64,000 nt of DNA from JACVRW01 sp963734365. GTDB taxonomy: Bacteria > Actinomycetota > Thermoleophilia > Solirubrobacterales > Thermoleophilaceae. The DNA lies in assembly GCA_963734365.1 (NCBI GenBank), contig CAVTGV010000005.1, forward strand, positions 62,001 to 126,000, written 5' to 3'. The position numbers and the translations under genes were made by a program. Below, piece by piece: positions 1 to 8,594 of this stretch (its first letter is position 1; every line of letters begins with the position of its first letter). The notes under the pieces were generated by a model. It did no database searches and had not been told where the DNA came from. It was given only the letters and a program-made list of their open reading frames with translations.

Positions 1-33
1 CGACCCATCTCCGCTACCGGGTGAAGTAGCCCG

Positions 34-1152
34 CTAGAGCTGCGTCACGTCCGACGGCGCTCCGAGCAACAGCCGCCCGGTGAGCTCCCACGTGGCCGGG
101 GCCACCAGCATGTGCTGACTGGCTGCGTGGGCGTCGCGGAAGCGGCGGGCCAGCGGCCCGCTCTCGTACAGCGACGAGCCGCCGGCCAGGTCGTAGGCGC
201 TGTCCACCACGTCACGTCCCGAGCGGGCGGCGTGGGTCGCGGCCAGCCGCAGCGACATACGCGTCTCGATCGAGGTCGTCCGGCTGTCGCGGGCGAGCTC
301 CCAGGCCCGGTCGATCTCCTGCATCAGAAGGGCGCGCGCCGCTCGCAACGCCGCCTCCGCTCGCGCCATCTCGGCCTGGACGGTCGCGCGCTCGCTCAGC
401 AGCCGCCGGCTCCCCTCAGGCCGCTTGACACCGGCGAGCTCGGTCACGTCGGTCAGGGCTCCGCGTGCGATCCCGAGCATCACCCCCGCGATCGCGAGGG
501 CGAGCAGCCCGAACAGCGGGAACGCGTACAGCGGACCGTCGTCCCGCGGCTGCGCTCCGATCACCGCGGCGGCCCGGGCGGCCGGAACGCGCAGGCCGTC
601 CACGCTGAAGTCATGGCTCCCCGTGGCCCTAAGGCCGGAGACGGTCCAGGTGTCGTGGATCTCCACCTCGGCTCGGGGAAAGAGCACCAGCCGCGGCGGC
701 CCGTCGCCGAGGGTGCAGCCCCCGAGGAGCCAGTCGCAGAACATGGATCCGGTGCCGAAGGTCCAGCGGCCGCTCACGGTGAGGACGTCGCCGTCCGGGA
801 CGGCCTGCCCGCGGGGAGCGAACACCCCGCCCACGGCGACCCCGGCGCTGCCGTAGATCTCCCTCGCCGCCTCCTCGTCCATGTACGCCGCGAGCAGCCC
901 GCTCGTGGCGGTCACAGCCAGCACCCAGGCCACGCTCGCGTCGGTGCGGGCCAGGGTCTCCACGGCCTCGACGAGCTCGCGCGGCGAACCCTCGGCCCCG
1001 CCCAGCGATCCGGGCACGCAGAGGCGGAACAGATCCGCGTCCCGCAGCGCCTGCACGACATCGGGTTCGAGCTGCCGGGCCCGCTCGGCGCGCTCGGCCC
1101 CGGCCGCGACCACGGGCGCGATGGCCTCGGCGGCCTCGGCGGCGCTCGTCAC
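34..1152 (-). CDS. Acyl-CoA dehydrogenase-like flavoprotein
   Basis: The 372-residue protein has the acyl-CoA dehydrogenase fold pattern: an N-terminal helical domain with a PGSLGG segment near residue 48, a middle beta domain with a GRWTFGTGS-type stretch near 126-134, and a C-terminal helical domain ending with YDLAGGSSLYESGPLARRFRD. That combination is usual in the subgroup containing group D flavin monooxygenases (HsaA/DszC-like) as well as true dehydrogenases. I do not see the canonical catalytic glutamate context of a fatty acyl-CoA dehydrogenase, so a reduced-flavin-dependent oxygenase or a detoxifying role is equally possible. It is the downstream gene of a two-gene reverse-strand unit: its ATG overlaps the stop of the HAD phosphatase by four bases. 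The stop lies 33 bases from the window edge. Confidence 0.8.
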   Translation of the reverse strand: MTSAAEAAEAIAPVVAAGAERAERARQLEPDVVQALRDADLFRLCVPGSLGGAEGSPRELVEAVETLARTDASVAWVLAVTATSGLLAAYMDEEAAREIYGSAGVAVGGVFAPRGQAVPDGDVLTVSGRWTFGTGSMFCDWLLGGCTLGDGPPRLVLFPRAEVEIHDTWTVSGLRATGSHDFSVDGLRVPAARAAAVIGAQPRDDGPLYAFPLFGLLALAIAGVMLGIARGALTDVTELAGVKRPEGSRRLLSERATVQAEMARAEAALRAARALLMQEIDRAWELARDSRTTSIETRMSLRLAATHAARSGRDVVDSAYDLAGGSSLYESGPLARRFRDAHAASQHMLVAPATWELTGRLLLGAPSDVTQL

Positions 1153-1808
1153 GGCCGTAACCCGAGGGCCTCGCTCACGCGCGGATCGGCCAGGGAGGGA
1201 GCCATCAGCGACGCGCCCTCGAGTGTCTGGTCCTCGAAGTAGGGCACGGCGATCACGAACAGCCCGGCGGCCCGGGCCGAGCTGATGCCCGGCTGCGAGT
1301 CCTCGAGCGCGGCCGAGCGCTCCGGGTCGGCGCCGAGGCTCGCGCAGGCCGAGAGGTAGATGTCGGGCGCGGGCTTGGGATGCTCCACGTCGTCGGCGGT
1401 CACGATCACCGCGAAGCTCGAGGCCGGTATCCCCGACACGCCGAGCGTTCGCTCCACGAAGGGGCGCGACGAGTTGGACGCGAGCCCCACCCGGGCCCCC
1501 GCGTGGACGAGCGCCTCCACGAGATCACCGCTTCCGGGCCTCGGCGGCACACCGGCCAGGGCTTCCTCCATCACGAGCTCCTCCAGCTCGTCCAACAGGC
1601 GCGGTCCCTGCCCCGGGAGTGAGAGCATCGACTCGAGCTTGCCCTCGGCCACTCCCTTCGAGTTGCCCAGGAGGGCGCGCTTGTGCTCCATCGTGAACTC
1701 CTGGCCGTGGCGCTCGAACAGGTCTTCCTCCGCGCGCGTCCACGCTCTCTCCGTATCGAGGAGCAGGCCGTCGTTGTCGAATATCACCGCGTCGAACGGG
1801 AGCGTCAC
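1149..1808 (-). CDS. HAD-superfamily phosphatase (beta-phosphoglucomutase-like)
   Basis: The 219-residue protein begins with the HAD motif I FDNDGLLLDTE (nucleophile and acid/base aspartates at about residues 10 and 12). It has a SNSSR-type motif II near residue 114, the motif III lysine in the HPKPAPDIY segment, and the motif IV acid in ALEDSQPGISSA. The helical cap between motifs I and II is typical of subfamily IA phosphatases and phosphomutases. Such enzymes act on small phosphorylated metabolites in the cytosol; the substrate cannot be read from sequence. It is the promoter-proximal gene of the reverse-strand pair with the flavoprotein, and is divergent from folP with about 23 bases between start codons. 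Confidence 0.87.
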   Translation of the reverse strand: MTLPFDAVIFDNDGLLLDTERAWTRAEEDLFERHGQEFTMEHKRALLGNSKGVAEGKLESMLSLPGQGPRLLDELEELVMEEALAGVPPRPGSGDLVEALVHAGARVGLASNSSRPFVERTLGVSGIPASSFAVIVTADDVEHPKPAPDIYLSACASLGADPERSAALEDSQPGISSARAAGLFVIAVPYFEDQTLEGASLMAPSLADPRVSEALGLRP

Positions 1809-1831
1809 GGCGGAGGACGATACTTCCGCCG

Positions 1832-2629
1832 GTGCGCCCGTTCGCCCTGATGGGGATCGTCAACGTCACGCCCGACTCGTTCTCGGACGGCGGCCTGTTC
1901 CTCGACGCCGCTGCCGCGGTGGAGCACGGCACGCGGCTGGCCGCGGAGGGCGCGTCGATTCTCGACGTGGGCGGCGAGTCCACCCGTCCGGGCGCCGCTC
2001 CCGTGGCAGCCGAGGACGAGATCGCGCGGGTCCTGCCGGTGGTGGAGCGCCTGGCGTCCGCCGGACACCGGGTCTCGATCGACACCACCAAGGCCGAGGT
2101 GGCGCGCGCCGCGCTCGACGCGGGCGCCGATCTGGTGAACGACGTCTCCGCCCTGCGCTTCGACCCCGAGCTGGCGGGGCTGGTGGCCGAGCGCGGCGCC
2201 GGCTGCTGCCTCATGCACATGCTCGGCGAGCCGCGCACGATGCAGGAGAGCCCGCGCTACGAGGACGTGGTCTCGGAGGTGAAGGCGTTCCTCGAGGAGC
2301 GGCTCGCCTTCGCGGTCGCGGAGGGAGTCGAGGAGGAGCTCGTGTGGCTCGATCCGGGCGTGGGCTTCGGCAAGACGGTGGAGCACAACCTCGAGCTGCT
2401 GCGCCGGCTGGACGAGATCGTTGCCATCGGCCGCCCCGTGGTGGTGGGGACCTCGCGCAAGAGCTTTCTCGGCAAGCTCACCGGCGGGAAGGCCGAGGCC
2501 GAGCGGTTGCCCGGAACGATCGCCACCAACGTGCTCGCACTCGAGCGCGGAGCCAGCATTTTCCGCGTTCACGACGTGGCTCCCGTGGCCGATGCGCTCG
2601 CGGTGGCCGCTGCTACGGTGGCTCGGTGA
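1832..2629 (+). CDS. folP: Dihydropteroate synthase
   Basis: The protein joins p-aminobenzoate to hydroxymethyldihydropterin pyrophosphate to give dihydropteroate. The GTG-initiated 265-residue protein carries the first signature MGIVNVTPDSFSDGG close to the N-terminus and the second, GASILDVGGESTRPGA, near residues 40-56. The VGTSRKSFLG segment near 207-216 is the late substrate-binding loop. Length is normal for bacterial FolP. It is the first of three overlapping folate genes (folP-folB-folK): its TGA is inside the GTGA that starts folB. The p-aminobenzoate it uses is presumably supplied by the pabBC fusion encoded at 58-60 kb. Confidence 0.96.
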   Translation: MRPFALMGIVNVTPDSFSDGGLFLDAAAAVEHGTRLAAEGASILDVGGESTRPGAAPVAAEDEIARVLPVVERLASAGHRVSIDTTKAEVARAALDAGADLVNDVSALRFDPELAGLVAERGAGCCLMHMLGEPRTMQESPRYEDVVSEVKAFLEERLAFAVAEGVEEELVWLDPGVGFGKTVEHNLELLRRLDEIVAIGRPVVVGTSRKSFLGKLTGGKAEAERLPGTIATNVLALERGASIFRVHDVAPVADALAVAAATVAR

Positions 2630-3069
2630 CCTGGGAGCGCGAGGAGCACGACGGCGAGTTCGACGATGTCGACGACGACGGTCTCGACGAGGAGCGCGCA
2701 TCGACCTCGCCGGCGGTCTCGATCGACATCACCGGGCTCTCGCTGTACACGCGCCACGGGGTGAGCGAGGCAGAGCGCGAGCTCGGCCAACGGCTCGTGT
2801 TCGACGTCTCCTTCGAGCTCGACGACTGCGACGCCACGGTCACCGACCGCGTTGAGGACACGATCGACTACGGCCAGGTCTGCGAGCAGGTGGCGCTGGC
2901 CGCCCAGGAGCGCTCCTACAAGACCCTCGAGCGACTCTGCTCCGCCGTGGCCGACCGTCTCATCGACCGCTTCGGCGCGGAGTCGGTGCGGGTCAAGGCC
3001 GCCAAGCCCGAGCCGCCGATCGCGCTGCCCGTGGACGAGGTCTCGGTCGAGGTGTGGAAAGAGGTCTGA
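2626..3069 (+). CDS. folB: Dihydroneopterin aldolase with acidic N-terminal extension
   Basis: FolB converts dihydroneopterin to hydroxymethyldihydropterin and glycolaldehyde. The core starts around residue 31 (SIDITGLSLYTRHGVSEAER) and contains the family's YKTLERLCSAVADRL and VRVKAAKPEPP segments, with the conserved lysine before the double proline. The GTG start overlaps the folP stop by four bases, so about 30 strongly acidic residues precede the core. A later start would give the usual length of about 120 residues, but no better start codon is visible. It is translated between folP and folK. Confidence 0.92.
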   Translation: MTWEREEHDGEFDDVDDDGLDEERASTSPAVSIDITGLSLYTRHGVSEAERELGQRLVFDVSFELDDCDATVTDRVEDTIDYGQVCEQVALAAQERSYKTLERLCSAVADRLIDRFGAESVRVKAAKPEPPIALPVDEVSVEVWKEV

Positions 3070-3551
3070 CCGGCTACCTCGGCCTCGGCTCCAACGTCGG
3101 GGACCGGGAGGCCATGCTGCGCGACGCGCGCGACGCGCTCGGCGCGCACGAGATCGAGGTGCTGGCCTCGAGCTCGGCCTACGAGACCGCCCCGCAGGGC
3201 GAGCTGCTCGACCAGCCCGATTTCCTGAACGCCTGCCTGCGCGTGCGCACCGCGCTCGGGCCGGAGCAGCTGCTCGACGCGTGCAAGGCGGTGGAGGGTG
3301 CGCTCGGGCGCCACGCCGGCGGGCCGCGTCACGGGCCGCGGCCGATCGACGTGGACCTGCTGCTGCTCGGCGACGTCGAGTACCACTCCGAGCGGCTCTC
3401 GCTGCCTCACCCCGAGGTCACGAGCCGCCGCTTCGTGCTCGAGCCGCTGCTCGAGCTCGACCCGGACCTGGCGCTGCCCGACGGCACCGCCCTGGCCGAT
3501 CGGCTCGCGGCCGTGCGCGACCAGCCGGTCCGCCGCCTGGGCCGGTTCTGA
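3054..3551 (+). CDS. folK: 2-amino-4-hydroxy-6-hydroxymethyldihydropteridine pyrophosphokinase
   Basis: HPPK transfers pyrophosphate from ATP to hydroxymethyldihydropterin, giving the FolP substrate. The 165-residue protein begins TGYLGLGSNVGDR and has the Mg-binding signature GPRHGPRPIDVDLLLLG near residues 94-110, followed by LPHPEVTSRRFVLEPL. It starts at a GTG inside the last codons of folB (16-base overlap), so the three folate genes are translationally coupled. A GC hairpin follows immediately after its stop. Confidence 0.95.
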   Translation: MERGLTGYLGLGSNVGDREAMLRDARDALGAHEIEVLASSSAYETAPQGELLDQPDFLNACLRVRTALGPEQLLDACKAVEGALGRHAGGPRHGPRPIDVDLLLLGDVEYHSERLSLPHPEVTSRRFVLEPLLELDPDLALPDGTALADRLAAVRDQPVRRLGRF

Positions 3552-3567
3552 CCCCCCAAGCGGGGGT
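3551..3567. terminator. Hairpin after folK
   Basis: An ACCCCC arm and a GGGGGT arm (3551-3556 and 3562-3567) enclose a five-base loop, directly at the folK stop. There is no clear T-run on the + strand. It is a plausible weak terminator closing the folP-folB-folK unit. Confidence 0.45.
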
Positions 3568-3620
3568 TCCTGGCCCGCGCCGCGTTCCTAGAAACGGCCG
3601 ATCGCGGAACGGTAGATCCA

Positions 3621-3848
3621 ATGGTGGAGCACGATCTCGAGCTCGCGAGCTTCCGCGGTGACGACGACCCGTCACTCGTGGCGGCCGCGCTTGCCTGCCG
3701 CCAGTGCCTGTCCGGCGACGTGGAGTGGTCGCTGCAAGTCGACGACTTCGAGGGCGAAGTCCAGTGCAGCTGCCGCTCGTGTGGCTACACGCGCGAGGTC
3801 TCGTTGACGTCCGAGCAGACGCTGCGCCTGTCGCTCCAGACGGCATAG
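3621..3848 (+). CDS. Small protein with two CxxC pairs (zinc-ribbon-like)
   Basis: I do not recognise this 75-residue protein. It contains one CRQC pair near residues 27-30 and one CSCRSC cluster near 49-54, about 20 residues apart, which is the spacing of a small zinc ribbon. The rest is acidic and hydrophilic with no membrane segment. It stands alone between the folate genes and the two-component pair, and ends 30 bases before the kinase start. Codon use and GC match the neighbours, so it is likely a real gene. Confidence 0.6.
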   Translation: MVEHDLELASFRGDDDPSLVAAALACRQCLSGDVEWSLQVDDFEGEVQCSCRSCGYTREVSLTSEQTLRLSLQTA

Positions 3849-3878
3849 CGGCTCCCGCCGAGTAGCGTGTAGCCGGAC

Positions 3879-5009
3879 ATGGCCGAGGGCCCAACCCTTT
3901 CGCCGCGAACCGACGCGCTCGAGGTGATCGTCGAGCTGCTGGGCGCCTTCGACGGCTCGTCCGACCCGACGGGCGGCGCCTTCTACGACCGTCTCTGCGA
4001 GGCGCTGTGCCGGATGGCGTCGATGACCCGCGCGGTGATGCTGCTCTACGACGAGGTGCGCCAGCTGGTGGTGCCGGTGGGCAGCCACGGCATCGACGAG
4101 TGGCTGTTGACCGAGGTCTACGGCACGCTCGAGGAGACGCCGATCGCGCAGATGGCGCTGTCCGAGGACCGCGCCGTGGAGGTCACGGGCGATCTCGGCC
4201 GCTGGATCCCCGAGCGCTACGCCCGCTTCGACGGGGTCGAGACGCTCACGTGCACGCCCGTGGCCGCGGCCGGCCGTTGGCTCGGCGTGATCTTCGCCGA
4301 CCGCGGTGGCGTCCGCTTCGAGCTCACCGACGAGGAGCGCCACGCTCTCTGGACCCTCGGCAAGACGGCTGCCCTGGCCGCCAGCGTGAGGATCGCCACC
4401 AACCACCAGGGCCGGGCCCGCCTGCTCCAGGCCCGCATCGACCTCGCGCGCGAGATCCACGACCGCGTATTGCAGCGGCTGTTCGGCGTCTCGCTGGTGC
4501 TGGGCTCAGAGCATGGCCTGTCCGAGGAGGCACGCCGGCGCTGCGCCGATGAGATGCAGGCCGCGCTGGTGGACCTGCGCGAGGCGCTGGCGCGCCCCCT
4601 GGCGCCACCGAGCCTCGACACCGGCGCGACCCTGCGCGAGGAGCTCGCCCGGCTCGGGCGTCACTACAAGGACCTCCCGCTCGAGCTCGAGTGGGAGGAG
4701 GGCGTGGAGGTCCCGCAGGAGATCGAGGCGCTGGCCCAGTCGGTGCTCGCCGAGGCCCTGCGTAACGCGGACAAGCACGCCCACCCCACCAGCGTGCGCG
4801 TGCGCGTGGGTGTGAGCGACGGCACCTTCGTGCTCGAGGTCCGCAACGACGGCACGAAGCCGAACTCCCGCGGTACGGGCATGGGCCTGCGCCTGGCCGC
4901 GGTGGAGGCCCTCCAGCGCGGCGCACTCGTGGAGTTCGGTCCCGAGGACGACTCGGACTGGCGCGTCCGGCTCGTGGTTCCGCTGGACGACGAGGACGCA
5001 AGCGAGTGA
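3879..5009 (+). CDS. GAF-domain sensor histidine kinase (NarX/DesK-type)
   Basis: The 376-residue soluble kinase has an N-terminal GAF-like sensor domain (about residues 30-165), then a HisKA_3 dimerisation helix with the phosphorylated His194 in REIHDRVLQRLFGVSL, and a C-terminal ATPase domain with an N-box (EALRNADKHAHPT, near 285) and a G-box (GTGMGLRLAAVEAL, near 342). No membrane segment is visible, so it should sense a cytosolic signal through the GAF domain. Its stop overlaps the GTG start of the response regulator, so the two form a cognate pair. Confidence 0.92.
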   Translation: MAEGPTLSPRTDALEVIVELLGAFDGSSDPTGGAFYDRLCEALCRMASMTRAVMLLYDEVRQLVVPVGSHGIDEWLLTEVYGTLEETPIAQMALSEDRAVEVTGDLGRWIPERYARFDGVETLTCTPVAAAGRWLGVIFADRGGVRFELTDEERHALWTLGKTAALAASVRIATNHQGRARLLQARIDLAREIHDRVLQRLFGVSLVLGSEHGLSEEARRRCADEMQAALVDLREALARPLAPPSLDTGATLREELARLGRHYKDLPLELEWEEGVEVPQEIEALAQSVLAEALRNADKHAHPTSVRVRVGVSDGTFVLEVRNDGTKPNSRGTGMGLRLAAVEALQRGALVEFGPEDDSDWRVRLVVPLDDEDASE

Positions 5010-5611
5010 GTCCGGAGCGCAACCTACGTGTGCTGGTGGTGGACGACCACGACGTGGTCCATTGGGGCTTTCGCCTGCTCTTGACCGAGCAGCCCTGGGT
5101 GGAGCGCTGCCTCACCGCTTCGAGCGTCGAAGAGGCGCTCGGGATGGCGCGCCGCTACGAGCCGCACGTGGCCCTCGTGGACCTGTTCCTCGGCGAAGAG
5201 TCAGGGGCCGAACTGTGCGAGGCGATCCGCCGTGAGTCGCCGCGTACGCGGGTGCTGTTGATCTCCGGCGCCGGCTGGATCTCGCCTCAGGCGGCCAAGG
5301 CCGCCGGCGCCTCCGGATTCGTGTCCAAGGACTGGTCGGCCCACGACGTGGCGATGGCGGTGCGCATGGTGGGAAAGGGGATGACCGTGTTCGCCCCGCG
5401 CGCCGAGCAGCCCTCCGCACCGCTGTCTGAGCGCGAGCGCGAGGTGCTGTCGCACATGGCGAGCGGAGCCACCAACAAGGAGATCGCCGAGCGGCTGTTC
5501 CTGTCGCCGCACACCGTCAAGGAGCACACCAGCGCGCTGTACCGCAAGCTCGGGGTGCGCAACCGCGCCGAGGCCGTACAGCGGGCCGAGCGGCTCGGCT
5601 TGACCGCTTAG
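5006..5611 (+). CDS. NarL/FixJ-family response regulator
   Basis: The 201-residue protein has a receiver domain (acidic pair in VVDDHD near residues 11-16, phospho-acceptor Asp59 in VALVDLFLG, Lys in FVSKDWSAHD) and a C-terminal LuxR-type HTH (LSEREREVLSHMASGATNKE, then SPHTVKEHTSALYRKLGVRN). It starts with GTG inside the kinase stop (GTGA overlap). Its targets cannot be read from the sequence; the next genes downstream are the fatty-acid operon. Confidence 0.93.
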   Translation: MSPERNLRVLVVDDHDVVHWGFRLLLTEQPWVERCLTASSVEEALGMARRYEPHVALVDLFLGEESGAELCEAIRRESPRTRVLLISGAGWISPQAAKAAGASGFVSKDWSAHDVAMAVRMVGKGMTVFAPRAEQPSAPLSEREREVLSHMASGATNKEIAERLFLSPHTVKEHTSALYRKLGVRNRAEAVQRAERLGLTA

Positions 5612-5644
5612 AGGCCGCTTCACCCCCCGCCTCACCCCGCGGGA

Positions 5645-5660
5645 CCCCCCGGACGGGGGG
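5645..5660. terminator. Strong GC hairpin before fabD
   Basis: Six C residues and six G residues flank a GGAC loop (CCCCCC-GGAC-GGGGGG). No T-run follows. It lies between the response regulator and fabD and may end the two-component transcript. The fabD ATG is preceded by a TATAG element at only a few bases' distance. Confidence 0.4.
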
Positions 5661-5712
5661 ACTGCCCCTCGTGCAGGTAACTCAGCGGCACTTCCGGTGA
5701 AACCTCCTATAG

Positions 5713-6585
5713 ATGGCTAACGCCGAACGCACAGCGCTGCTCTTCCCCGGACAGGGCAGCCAGACCGACGACATGCGCGACATCGTGGAGCGCCACCGTC
5801 CCGACCTCCTCGAACAGGTGCTCGAGGAGGCCGGCCCGGAGGTGTTCGAGCGCGCCGCCGACGGCACCCGCTGGGCCCAGCCCGCGATCTTCTGCGCCGC
5901 GCTGGCCGGCTGGGAGCAGCTGCGCGAGCGCGTGGAGCCCGACCTGATGGCCGGCCACTCACTGGGCGAGATCGGCGCTCTCGTGGCCGCCGAGGCGATA
6001 TCCGCCGAGGACGGGCTGCGCCTCGTCACCGCCCGTGGGCGGCTGATGCAGGAAGCCGCCGAGGAGACCGGCGACGGTGGCATGATCGCCGTCCGCGCCC
6101 GCGGCGACCGCGCACCCATCCACGAGGTGGCCGAGTCCACTGGCCTCTCGCTGGCCAACGACAACGCACCCGACCAGCTCGTGCTCTCGGGGGCCACCTC
6201 GGCTCTGGACGAGGCCGAGGCTGCCTTGGCCGAGCGCAAGGTGCGCGCCAAGCGGCTGCCGGTGGCCGGCGCGTTCCACTCTCCGCTGATGAAGCCCGCG
6301 GTCGAGCCCTTCCGCGCGCTCGTGGACGACACCGAGGTCTCGCAGCCGCGCGTGCCCGTGCTGTCCTGCGTGACCGCCGAGCCGTTCGACGACGTCCGCG
6401 TCCGCCTCGTGGAGGCGATCACGAGCCCGGTGCGCTGGCTGGAGGTCATGCAGGAGCTCGAGAGCCGGGGCGCCCGCCGCTTCGTCGAGACCGGACCCGG
6501 CCGCGTGCTCAGCAACCTCGTCCGCAAGTCGCTCGACGGAGTGGAAGCCGAGGCCCCGCTCGCCATGGAGGCAGCCCGTGCCTGA
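5713..6585 (+). CDS. fabD: Malonyl-CoA:ACP transacylase
   Basis: FabD loads malonate onto acyl carrier protein. The 290-residue protein starts with the FPGQGSQT signature, has the nucleophile Ser83 in GHSLGE and the catalytic His189 in GAFHSPLM, and ends with a RFVETGPGRVLSNLVRKS segment. It opens the FAS-II operon and overlaps the GTG start of fabH by eight bases. The start is placed at the ATG directly after a CTATAG element, which could serve as the -10 of a short-leader or leaderless transcript. Confidence 0.95.
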   Translation: MANAERTALLFPGQGSQTDDMRDIVERHRPDLLEQVLEEAGPEVFERAADGTRWAQPAIFCAALAGWEQLRERVEPDLMAGHSLGEIGALVAAEAISAEDGLRLVTARGRLMQEAAEETGDGGMIAVRARGDRAPIHEVAESTGLSLANDNAPDQLVLSGATSALDEAEAALAERKVRAKRLPVAGAFHSPLMKPAVEPFRALVDDTEVSQPRVPVLSCVTAEPFDDVRVRLVEAITSPVRWLEVMQELESRGARRFVETGPGRVLSNLVRKSLDGVEAEAPLAMEAARA

Positions 6586-7585
6586 TCGCCGTTTCACCCG
6601 AAGCCAGGGCGCGACGGCACTCGCCGACCAGCGCAGCCTGCGCCCGGCCGCACTGGCCTCAATCGAGATGGTCGTGCCCGACCGCGTGGTGGGCAACGAC
6701 GTGATCGCCGAGGGTGCGGGCGTCACTGAGCAGTGGATCGTCCACCGGACCGGCGTGCACGAGCGCCGCTACGTCGGCGAGGGCGAGAGCGTCCTCTCGC
6801 TCGCCAGCGCGGCCGGCCGTCAGGCGCTCGATTCGGCCGGGGTCGACGCCGGCGAGCTCGACCTCGTGCTCGTGGCGACTGTCTCGCCCGACGAGATCCT
6901 CCCGAACGCGGCCCCGCTCGTGGCCACCGAGCTCGGCGCGCACCGCGCCGGCGCCATGGACCTGGGCGCGGCCTGCACCGGCTTCCTGTACGCGCTGTCG
7001 ATGGCCTCGGCCCAGGTGGAAGGTGGCCGGGCGGAGAACGTGCTGGTGATCGGGGCAGAGGTACTCAGCCGCTTCATCGACCCCGCCGACCGCGGAACCT
7101 CGGCGATCTTCGCCGACGGTGCCGGCGCGGCGGTCGTCTCTCCGGCCAACGGGGCCGGGGGCCAGATCGGCGAGATCGTCCTCCACTCCGACGGCCTCGG
7201 CGGCCCCTCGATCCGCGCCTCTCACAAGGACGAGATCATCCGCATGCAGGGCCACGACACCTTCAAGGCGGCGGTACAGCGCATGTCCGAGTCCACGCTC
7301 GAGGCGGTGGACCTGGCGGGTCTCTCGCTCGACGAGATCGACCTGTTCGTCTACCACCAGGCCAACATCCGCATCCTGCGCGCCGTGGCGGAGAAGCTCG
7401 AGATCGACGAGTCCCGCGTAATCGACTGCATCGACCGCTACGGCAACGCCTCCTCAGCCACACTTCCGATTGCCATGTGCGACGCCCGCGAACGCGGAAT
7501 GCTCTCGAGCGGCGACAACGTCCTGCTCGCCGCGTTCGGCGCGGGCTTCACCTGGGGCGCGGGGGTGATCGAATGGGCTCCATGA
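6578..7585 (+). CDS. fabH: Beta-ketoacyl-ACP synthase III
   Basis: FabH starts elongation by condensing an acyl-CoA primer with malonyl-ACP. The 335-residue protein has the Cys-His-Asn triad: Cys133 in AACTGFLYAL, His260 in YHQANIRIL and Asn290 in YGNASSATLP. The C-terminal AFGAGFTWGA is typical. About 20 extra residues precede the usual N-terminus; the GTG inside the end of fabD was chosen because of the tight overlap, but a later start is possible. The primer preference (straight or branched) is not visible. Confidence 0.94.
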   Translation: MPDRRFTRSQGATALADQRSLRPAALASIEMVVPDRVVGNDVIAEGAGVTEQWIVHRTGVHERRYVGEGESVLSLASAAGRQALDSAGVDAGELDLVLVATVSPDEILPNAAPLVATELGAHRAGAMDLGAACTGFLYALSMASAQVEGGRAENVLVIGAEVLSRFIDPADRGTSAIFADGAGAAVVSPANGAGGQIGEIVLHSDGLGGPSIRASHKDEIIRMQGHDTFKAAVQRMSESTLEAVDLAGLSLDEIDLFVYHQANIRILRAVAEKLEIDESRVIDCIDRYGNASSATLPIAMCDARERGMLSSGDNVLLAAFGAGFTWGAGVIEWAP

Positions 7586-8316
7586 ACGGACGCCCAGAGG
7601 GAAGCGCACTGGTCACCGGCGGCTCACGCGGGATCGGTGCGGCGATCGCCAAGCAGCTCGCGAGCGAAGGCTGGCCGGTGGGCGTGAACTACCGCTCGGA
7701 CGACGACGCCGCCGAGGCCGTGGTGTCCGAGATCACCGGCGCCGGTGGCCGCGCAAAGGCCCTGCAGGGCGACATCGCCGATCCCGACACCGCCGACGCC
7801 CTCTTCACGGCGCTGGAGGAGGAGTTCGGCCCCGTGCTCGTGCTGGTGAACAACGCCGGTGTCCGCGCGGACGGCCTCTCGCCCCAGATCGACGACGAGG
7901 ACTGGGCCCGGGTGATCGACACCAACCTGTCCGCCGCCTTCCGGCTCACCCGCCGCGCACTGCGGCCGATGCTCAAGGCGCGTTACGGCCGCGTGGTCAA
8001 CATCGCTTCGATCGTCGGCATGCGCGCCAACCCCGGCCAGGCCAACTACGCGGCCTCCAAGGCCGGCCTCGTGGCCATGACCAAGACCGTGGCCGCCGAG
8101 GTGGCGCGGCGCGGGGTGACCGTCAACGCCGTGGCCCCCGGCCTGATCGAGACCGACATGACCGAGGGGATCGGCGAGAACTTGCTCGAACACGTGCCCG
8201 CCCGCCGGGCGGGCACCCCGGATGAGGTTGCCGAGTGCGTGCGCTTCCTGGCGTCGGACGGCGCCGCGTACGTGACCGGTGTGTGCCTCACCGTCGATGG
8301 AGGACTGACCGCCTAA
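7582..8316 (+). CDS. fabG: 3-oxoacyl-ACP reductase
   Basis: This SDR reduces 3-oxoacyl-ACP with NADPH. It has the Rossmann motif TGGSRGIG near residues 12-19, NNAGV near 90, a catalytic Ser in VVNIASIVG, YAASKAGL with the catalytic Tyr/Lys, and the C-terminal GVCLTVDGGLTA. From the ATG at 7582 (ATGA overlap with fabH) the protein has 244 residues, the normal FabG length. An ATG three codons earlier is possible. A 29-base gap separates it from acpP. Confidence 0.95.
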   Translation: MNGRPEGSALVTGGSRGIGAAIAKQLASEGWPVGVNYRSDDDAAEAVVSEITGAGGRAKALQGDIADPDTADALFTALEEEFGPVLVLVNNAGVRADGLSPQIDDEDWARVIDTNLSAAFRLTRRALRPMLKARYGRVVNIASIVGMRANPGQANYAASKAGLVAMTKTVAAEVARRGVTVNAVAPGLIETDMTEGIGENLLEHVPARRAGTPDEVAECVRFLASDGAAYVTGVCLTVDGGLTA

Positions 8317-8345
8317 GGCGGTCTCGGAAAGCGATAAGGAGACGA

Positions 8346-8594
8346 ATGGCAGCCACAGCTACACGTGAGGAGATCGAGAGCCGGGTGTTCAAGGCCCTCG
8401 AGGAGTTCGGCGCCGAGCCGGACCAGATCGGCCCCGACGCCGAGTTCGAGGCCATGGACGTGGACTCCCTCGACCTCGTCGAGCTCGCCCAGATCGTCGA
8501 AGACGATTACGGCGTCCAGCTCAAGGGCGAGGACATGGAGGGCGTTACGACCGTCCGTCAGGCCGTCGATCTGGTGATGTCGAAGCTCGGATGA
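8346..8594 (+). CDS. acpP: Acyl carrier protein
   Basis: The 82-residue acidic protein has the phosphopantetheine attachment motif DVDSLDLVEL, with Ser41 as the modified residue. It carries the growing acyl chain between the FAS-II enzymes encoded on both sides. An AAGGAGA ribosome binding site precedes the ATG, unlike the overlapping neighbours, consistent with high expression. Its stop overlaps the fabF start (ATGA). Confidence 0.96.
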   Translation: MAATATREEIESRVFKALEEFGAEPDQIGPDAEFEAMDVDSLDLVELAQIVEDDYGVQLKGEDMEGVTTVRQAVDLVMSKLG